This document shows, one piece after another, positions 59,519 through 64,000 of a DNA stretch of 64,000 bases (positions are counted from its first letter, which is position 1; every line of letters begins with the position of its first letter). The notes under the pieces are model-generated. The model did no database searches, was not told the DNA's origin, and saw only the letters and a list, made by a program, of their open reading frames with translations. A program made the translations under genes and the position numbers. The DNA is from Geobacter sp. SVR (GTDB taxonomy: Bacteria > Desulfobacterota > Desulfuromonadia > Geobacterales > Pseudopelobacteraceae): contig NZ_AP024469.1 in the NCBI RefSeq assembly GCF_016865365.1, forward strand, positions 2,448,501 to 2,512,500, read 5' to 3'.

Positions 59519-60220
59519 ACTTGCTCCCTTCGAGACGGAATATGTAGCTGTGCTGCGATTCCTGTCAGATGGTCGATAGAGAAGTACAAAGCGGCACAGG
59601 TGCTCACTTTGAAAGAAGGCAGTGGCGAAGGAGCTGGGCCTTTAGCTTGGATACAAGTGGATGGAGAATGCAGAGTTCCTTGCTACAGCTGTCCAAACAG
59701 CATGTCAGGCATATGGGGAGAAGTACCCTGCCCCGCAATACAGGATGTGAGAACAAGAGTTTGCAGCCCCCCCCTTTTACCAAGGAAAGGACCGACAAAC
59801 AAGCTGACAGTTTAGCTGCGACCAAACTATTTATATGCAAATACCTGTCAAGTAGAGTTCAAGAGTATTTATCAATTCAAAGAATAAATCACAGCCCCAG
59901 GCTTCATTAACCTGCTGAATAGTAGTCCGAACAAGAAGATCCATTGGCATCCGTACGATGGCCAGAGGAAGATCATCGAGGCATATGAGGAACGGATAGC
60001 AGCAAGTGAGGAGTCTCAGCAGAGGGGGCCTTAAATTCGATTACAGGTACAACTGCCTGGTTGCGGCCTGCGGTTGTTATTTTGGAAAGTTCCTATTATT
60101 GGTATCCAGGAGCTGCTGGTGCTTCATGCAAAGGTTCTTATCTGTTCCTATCGCCTGGACAACTGTAAGGTTATCTGCAACAACATCGGCGCTACATTAC
60201 AGGCCTGGGGATTGAGCTTA
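59472..60220 (+). pseudogene. Broken terminase-type genes
   Basis: An ATG at 59472 opens MTGKKDVLETVTGTDELAPF and runs to a TAG at 59577, after which coding continues in other frames. Pieces include SIEKYKAAQVL, KKAVAKELGL and GYKWMENAEFLATAVQTACQ ending YPAPQYRM (to about 59750). Later HWHPYDGQRKIIEAYEERIA (about 59940-60000) resembles the start of a large terminase ATPase. At least five frame changes or stops occur, and no Walker A motif survives. Confidence 0.55.
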
Positions 60221-60229
60221 CTATGGACC

Positions 60230-60940
60230 GTCAGCAGGACTTGGAGATGACGCTTATCAACAGCAGTTGCCTCGAACGATGAACATAGAGGCACGCCCGG
60301 GCACCAGCATCATGCTATTGGCACTAGATGAAGCAAAGCTGTTCGCTCGACCGTCTCAATCCCAAGAATAAGATTAAAGAGTACCACTACTACATCGACG
60401 GCCAGTTCGTTGTTTATAAGCCCATCAAGTGTTCCGCTGCGACGATCATACTTCAGTACTCCCTCCTTTGACGGCTGCGTCGGATATTCTGACGTTCGAA
60501 AATTACAAACCCAGTTTGCCAACAACTTCTTTAAGAACGGGGCCATCCCAGTTGGTATCCTGGAAACAGAGCAGGCTCTTGGCGACAGCCTGCTGCGGAA
60601 ACTTCGTGGAGAGCGGACTAATATTCATGGTGATATCGTCAACGTTCATGAGGTGGCCGTGCCACAGGGCGGTTTGTCATACAAGCCAGTGGCTTCTCAG
60701 CTCAAAGAACTGGATCTGAGCGGTCTGAAGCAAGGAGACATCCAGATCCTCTTTAAGGTACCTGATCCGATCCTCGGTTCTCTTGAGGGTACAGAAGGGA
60801 AAGAGGATAAAGATGCACTGACCGCCTTCTGGCCCACCGCCTGATTCCTCACGTTCGTAGGATTGAAAGTGGCCTAAATCGTGGCCTGAAGATGGGCATG
60901 TTCAAGGGTGGTAAGCTGGTTCTCAGGTTAACTTAAAGGC
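60230..60940 (+). pseudogene. Broken phage portal protein gene
   Basis: LNPKNKIKEYHYYIDGQF (about 60349-60402), then in other frames QTQFANNFFKNGAIPVGILE and GGLSYKPVASQLKELDLSGL followed by FKVPDPILGSLEGT (to 60844), then LIPHVRRIESGLNRGLK (to about 60935). The FFKNGA / VPDPILG pattern is characteristic of HK97-type portal proteins. At least three frame changes are needed to join the pieces. Confidence 0.65.
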
Positions 60941-61373
60941 TGTGGTCGTTAAATCGATATAATCCCGTCAACAGATCCGAATGCTGACAAACTGTACATA
61001 TACAACTCGCAGTTCGGCAACCGGCTTATTGCTCGGGAGTAGCCGGTCCTGGAGCAGAGAAGCCTACGCTTAAGCCCGTGAAAGTAATGACTCCAGCACA
61101 AAAGCCCACACAATAACTATTTATTTACAAATAATCTGTAATAATTTTTCAGATTTTTACGTATAGAATAATACTAGATAAAACTGAAATGACCAAAACA
61201 ATATAAAAGAGACAATTTATAATTTGTCACCAAATACTTTAAAATATACTTTCCCTTTGTAAATAAGGCAGTATGTTGTCTAACATGTGGCAATGATCAT
61301 TGTACTTGTGACAGTGAATAAGGCAAAGTCAAGGTTATTAAAATAGCAAAATGCCTAAAACGAGGAAGAAATA
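60941..61373. other. Non-coding A+T-rich stretch before the neck genes
   Basis: 433 bp. The first ~150 bp may hold further degenerate coding sequence (ADKLYIYNSQFGNRLIARE). From 61110 on it is very A+T-rich with no gene and probably contains the promoter for the following phage genes, though no single -35/-10 pair stands out. A head-maturation protease and a major capsid gene, expected here, are absent. Confidence 0.6.
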
Positions 61374-61955
61374 ATGTCATTCACCACAATAGCCAGTGCC
61401 TGTGCTTCACTGAATAAAGATCCTGCCGATCTGTCTCCCCTGGAGACTACGCAGGTGTCCATGCTCATCACGCAGATCGATGGTGTCATTATTAACTACT
61501 GTGGCTGGCACCTACTTGCGAGAGACTATACGGACAAAAGATACGATGGGGACGGGACGGCGCTGCTTGATCTTCGCGTCTATCCTGTCAACTCTGTCAC
61601 TGGTCTGCGTATGCGGGACTCAGGCGGCACGTTTACCGACTACGATCCGTCAACTCTTGAAATTCTCGATGGAGGGCTGCTCCAGTTCGATCCTGCGACT
61701 GCTTCAGGCTCAACGTTTACTACTGGCAAAAACAACATCTTTATATCCTTTAACGCTGGGTTCACCACTGCTCCCAGCGACCTGGAATATGCAGCAAACT
61801 ACCTGATCGCTCTACACTTCAATCGCATAGTAAATGATGCAATGGGCGTGCAGTCTCTCAAAAATATGGGAGCAGAAGTTGTTTTCTCAGATTTGGAATT
61901 GCCCATAATGGTTAAACGGGTGCTTGATCGTTACCAAATACCATCTATTTCCTGA
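61374..61955 (+). CDS. Phage head-tail connector protein (gp6-like)
   Basis: 193 aa, intact, with a GAGGAAG site. N-terminal helical part (SPLETTQVSMLITQIDGVII), then YDGDGTALLDLRVYPVNSV and an IFISFNAGF strand, then a C-terminal helix, as in gp6/YqbG-type connectors that form the ring below the portal. First intact structural gene of the prophage. Confidence 0.75.
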   Translation: MSFTTIASACASLNKDPADLSPLETTQVSMLITQIDGVIINYCGWHLLARDYTDKRYDGDGTALLDLRVYPVNSVTGLRMRDSGGTFTDYDPSTLEILDGGLLQFDPATASGSTFTTGKNNIFISFNAGFTTAPSDLEYAANYLIALHFNRIVNDAMGVQSLKNMGAEVVFSDLELPIMVKRVLDRYQIPSIS

Positions 61956-61963
61956 ATATTGCC

Positions 61964-62611
61964 ATGAGATTAGACAAGATAATCCATAATTTTGAAAAAA
62001 ATACCGTTGGAATGCTCCAAGGTAAGCCACGAATGCTGAATCTGGACAAAACAGATGCAGATCATCCAGACGGCTTACACATAGTAGGGCACGTAAAGGC
62101 AAACACCATGGCTACTGCACCATGGTCACGAGTAAAAGTACATAAGGGTTACTTTTACGGGGTAACTGATTCGGCTATTTCAAATGGTGACCTAGTACTG
62201 GACCGCTCTGATAATTACTACTATTTGGTGATGTCAGTAAAAGCAGAGCGCCTTGGGGGGTATGTTACGTACCTGGATGGCACCTTGTTTCTATGCGACA
62301 GCCAGATCGAAATTTCCCGCTTCGAGGAAGGAGAGAGGGACAATTTTGGGCGAGTCCTGACGCCTGGTTTGACAGTGAAAGTGCCATTCGCATACGCGAC
62401 CACTAATTTAAAAAACTTCGACGTGCTTGAGCAGAAAGACCGTTTGGTGCCGCAGGAAAAATTAATCATCTACGTACAGCCTAAGACCGGGGTACAGGTA
62501 GCTGACAGAATTATTATGCTGGACACTATGGATAGATATCGAGTTGTCAGTATAGACAAAAAATCGATTATTGGCCTGTGGTCTTGCCAGGTAGACGTGG
62601 ATGACAGGTAA
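61964..62611 (+). CDS. Phage structural protein, probable head-closure/neck type
   Basis: 215 aa, starting 8 bp after the connector gene, no strong ribosome-binding site. Beta-rich sequence (VKVHKGYFYGVTDSAISNGD, YYYLVMSVKAERLGGYVTYL, MDRYRVVSIDKKSI). No family recognised with certainty. Position between connector and tail-terminator-like gene suggests a head stopper. Confidence 0.55.
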   Translation: MRLDKIIHNFEKNTVGMLQGKPRMLNLDKTDADHPDGLHIVGHVKANTMATAPWSRVKVHKGYFYGVTDSAISNGDLVLDRSDNYYYLVMSVKAERLGGYVTYLDGTLFLCDSQIEISRFEEGERDNFGRVLTPGLTVKVPFAYATTNLKNFDVLEQKDRLVPQEKLIIYVQPKTGVQVADRIIMLDTMDRYRVVSIDKKSIIGLWSCQVDVDDR

Positions 62612-62617
62612 ACTGTT

Positions 62618-63043
62618 ATGAATATCAACTCAATAGAATCAAGCCTTTATAAGCTGCTGTACGACACATTTGAAGCTACGGACGGTATCAGAATCTTTGA
62701 AAACGTCTATTACGTGGATTTCAAAAATCACGATCAGTGGATCGTGATCGACAGTCAGACGAACACTGCCGGCGCGATTCCAAAAGCTACTTTCAACCTT
62801 CACATCTCGATAAAGAATGGCCTTATGAATGAGAAGGTTGTGCTGAACAAGCTGCTTGACAAAGTACTGAAGGTAATGACCCCTGGCTACAGATTTGACG
62901 TTTTGGATGGAGATACCGCGGATCTCATTGGTGAAGCGGAAATAACTGAAACTTCCTTATTGCCGGTCATGCAGCATCAAGGCGGTGGAAGTTTCAGGAG
63001 CCTAACGATTGGGGTTGTTTACGCAGGAGAGATTCCAGCGTAG
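62618..63043 (+). CDS. Phage protein, probable tail-terminator/completion type
   Basis: 141 aa. Alpha/beta pattern with an N-terminal helix (SIESSLYKLLYDTFE), central strands (DQWIVIDSQTNT, ATFNLHISIKNG) and C-terminal RSLTIGVVYAG. Size, fold pattern and position fit tail-terminator proteins. Six base pairs after the preceding gene. Confidence 0.55.
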   Translation: MNINSIESSLYKLLYDTFEATDGIRIFENVYYVDFKNHDQWIVIDSQTNTAGAIPKATFNLHISIKNGLMNEKVVLNKLLDKVLKVMTPGYRFDVLDGDTADLIGEAEITETSLLPVMQHQGGGSFRSLTIGVVYAGEIPA

Positions 63044-63088
63044 GGATGCGCTGGATAATGAAGATAAATTTGAACAGGAGAAATAAAA

Positions 63089-64000
63089 ATGGCATTGGAT
63101 AGAAGTACACAACCTATTGTTAAAGATGCTTCCGGCGTTCTCGTTGGCGTTGCCCAGATTCGCGTTGGTAAGCCGTCTATTCGTGAAGCGGGGACTGCTG
63201 TGGTTGCCCCTAAAATTGTTGCTGTTGGGAAGAGTCAGAAGGCTATGGCCGTCTCCAACAACAGCGTGTGTCTGGTAAAGCCGAACGTCGTGTGGTCTGC
63301 TAATGGCCTTGCTGCCGCTCCGAACGCTACCATTGATGGAGAATACACTGGCAAGATCGATGGCTGCATCATCCTGAGGGCCGCTGCCGTAACCGGTAAC
63401 GTGGCGGAGACCTCCAGCTCCAGCACAGCTTCCGCTATCGAGTGTTTCGATACCTATGGTCGCAGAACCATTGCTACAGGCAGCTACCCTGCCGGCGTTA
63501 CTGCTACTATCCAGGGTGTGACCATCACTGCTGATTTTACTGGTGCAAATGTCGGTGATACGTGGGTTCTCCCCGTCTGGACCGGGGCTGCCATCAGCAT
63601 CCAGCAGACAGGTATCGTGTCCCCGTTCTCTATGTTTTACGACGCAACAGACTCCATTGGTGGCCTGAAATCTGCTTCCTTTCAGCCTAAGATTGACTCG
63701 GTCAAGAAGCTTCAGTCTGGTTTTCCCAGTTACGTGGCTGACCAGATTGTTGACTCCGTCTCGGTAGAAGTGCAATGGAACGGGTACGAATACACCAACA
63801 GCAAACTGGCTCTTCTGAAGCAGATGATCGCTCGTGTCATCAACACTGGCGAACTGTCCGCTATTTCAGTTGAGATGGTCATGCGTACTCGTGGCGGCTC
63901 GCTTGTTCGAATGTGGCTTCCGACCTGTACTTTTATGGCTCTGCCTACGTATGCGCCGACCAACGACTACTCGGACGTTCAGTTCCATATGTCTGCTCTG
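63089..64000 (+). CDS. Phage tail-type structural protein, 3' truncated by window edge
   Basis: 304 codons visible from ATG 63089 (MALDRSTQPIVKDASGVLVG), with an ACAGGAG site; the frame is open to the window end. Beta-rich, Thr/Ala/Val-rich (ATIQGVTITADFTGANVGDT) with QIVDSVSVEVQWNGYEYTN. This fits a tail tube or similar virion protein. Function inferred from position after the terminator-like gene. Confidence 0.6.
   Translation, partial: MALDRSTQPIVKDASGVLVGVAQIRVGKPSIREAGTAVVAPKIVAVGKSQKAMAVSNNSVCLVKPNVVWSANGLAAAPNATIDGEYTGKIDGCIILRAAAVTGNVAETSSSSTASAIECFDTYGRRTIATGSYPAGVTATIQGVTITADFTGANVGDTWVLPVWTGAAISIQQTGIVSPFSMFYDATDSIGGLKSASFQPKIDSVKKLQSGFPSYVADQIVDSVSVEVQWNGYEYTNSKLALLKQMIARVINTGELSAISVEMVMRTRGGSLVRMWLPTCTFMALPTYAPTNDYSDVQFHMSAL

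Noticed and set aside
63002-63775. Minus-strand 257-codon frame opposite the phage tail-type gene
   Set aside because: Shadow of the plus-strand gene starting at 63,089, which has a ribosome-binding site and stays open to the window end.

Overview
The window looks like a chromosomal segment of a high-G+C Gram-negative anaerobe of the Geobacterales (Geobacter / Trichlorobacter / Pelobacter propionicus type). The basis is family content: AcnB-type aconitase, a NifJ-type pyruvate oxidoreductase, indolepyruvate ferredoxin oxidoreductase with a phenylacetate-CoA ligase and a complete branched-chain amino acid ABC transporter, a PEP-CTERM protein, sigma-54-type promoters, and CACAGAG-type intergenic repeats. 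The species call is inference.

Layout. 1-9.4 kb: truncated chemotaxis receptor; convergent acnB; a minus-strand run trpS-scpA-scpB-amrB with an M50 protease upstream; a PEP-CTERM protein. 9.4-16 kb: glnB-glnA nitrogen operon with a sigma-54-like promoter, PilZ protein, M23 peptidase coupled to a double class II aldolase-like protein, then pyrF-rlmB. 16-26.3 kb: one long minus-strand gene set, iorA-iorB-paaK-ACT-livJ-livJ-livH-livM-livG-livF, which fits uptake of amino acids and interconversion of aryl-pyruvates, aryl-acetates and aryl-CoAs. 26.3-37.5 kb: a structured leader upstream of iorA, Ppx/GppA phosphatase with a Na/Pi-cotransporter-like protein, an IHF/HU protein, queD-queE-creatininase-like-unknown-rlmD-TPR, metY, and a TsaC/YciO protein. 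37.5-57.6 kb: accessory FtsH, Pro/Thr-repeat lipoprotein, BON protein, tandem monooxygenase-like domains, an overlapping flavoenzyme and lipase-maturation-factor pair, L-lactate dehydrogenase, envelope proteins (M23 peptidase, penicillin-binding protein, NodB deacetylase), an R3H/SpoIIIAA-like ATPase, nifJ and an Old Yellow Enzyme.

57.7-64 kb is different in character. A tRNA-Gly(CCC) gene is followed by three copies of a 10-bp repeat and then by lower-G+C prophage DNA. The first 3.3 kb of it is riddled with frameshifts. One small regulator-like gene survives, terminase-like and portal-like sequences are recognisable only in pieces, and no capsid or protease gene fits before the neck. From 61.37 kb on, four neck/tail-type genes are intact, the last running off the window. 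This is either a decaying prophage or one that has lost DNA packaging and capsid while keeping tail-side genes.

The most interesting non-coding signals are: a CRP/FNR-type palindrome placed exactly for class II activation ahead of a roughly 100-nt unit ending in a terminator (47.05-47.20 kb); sigma-54-like promoters ahead of the PEP-CTERM gene and glnB; four intergenic inverted repeats built of CACAGAG-like units and one of a related CGGAT type, two of which alter apparent gene ends; and a hairpin between the liv binding-protein genes and the permease genes.
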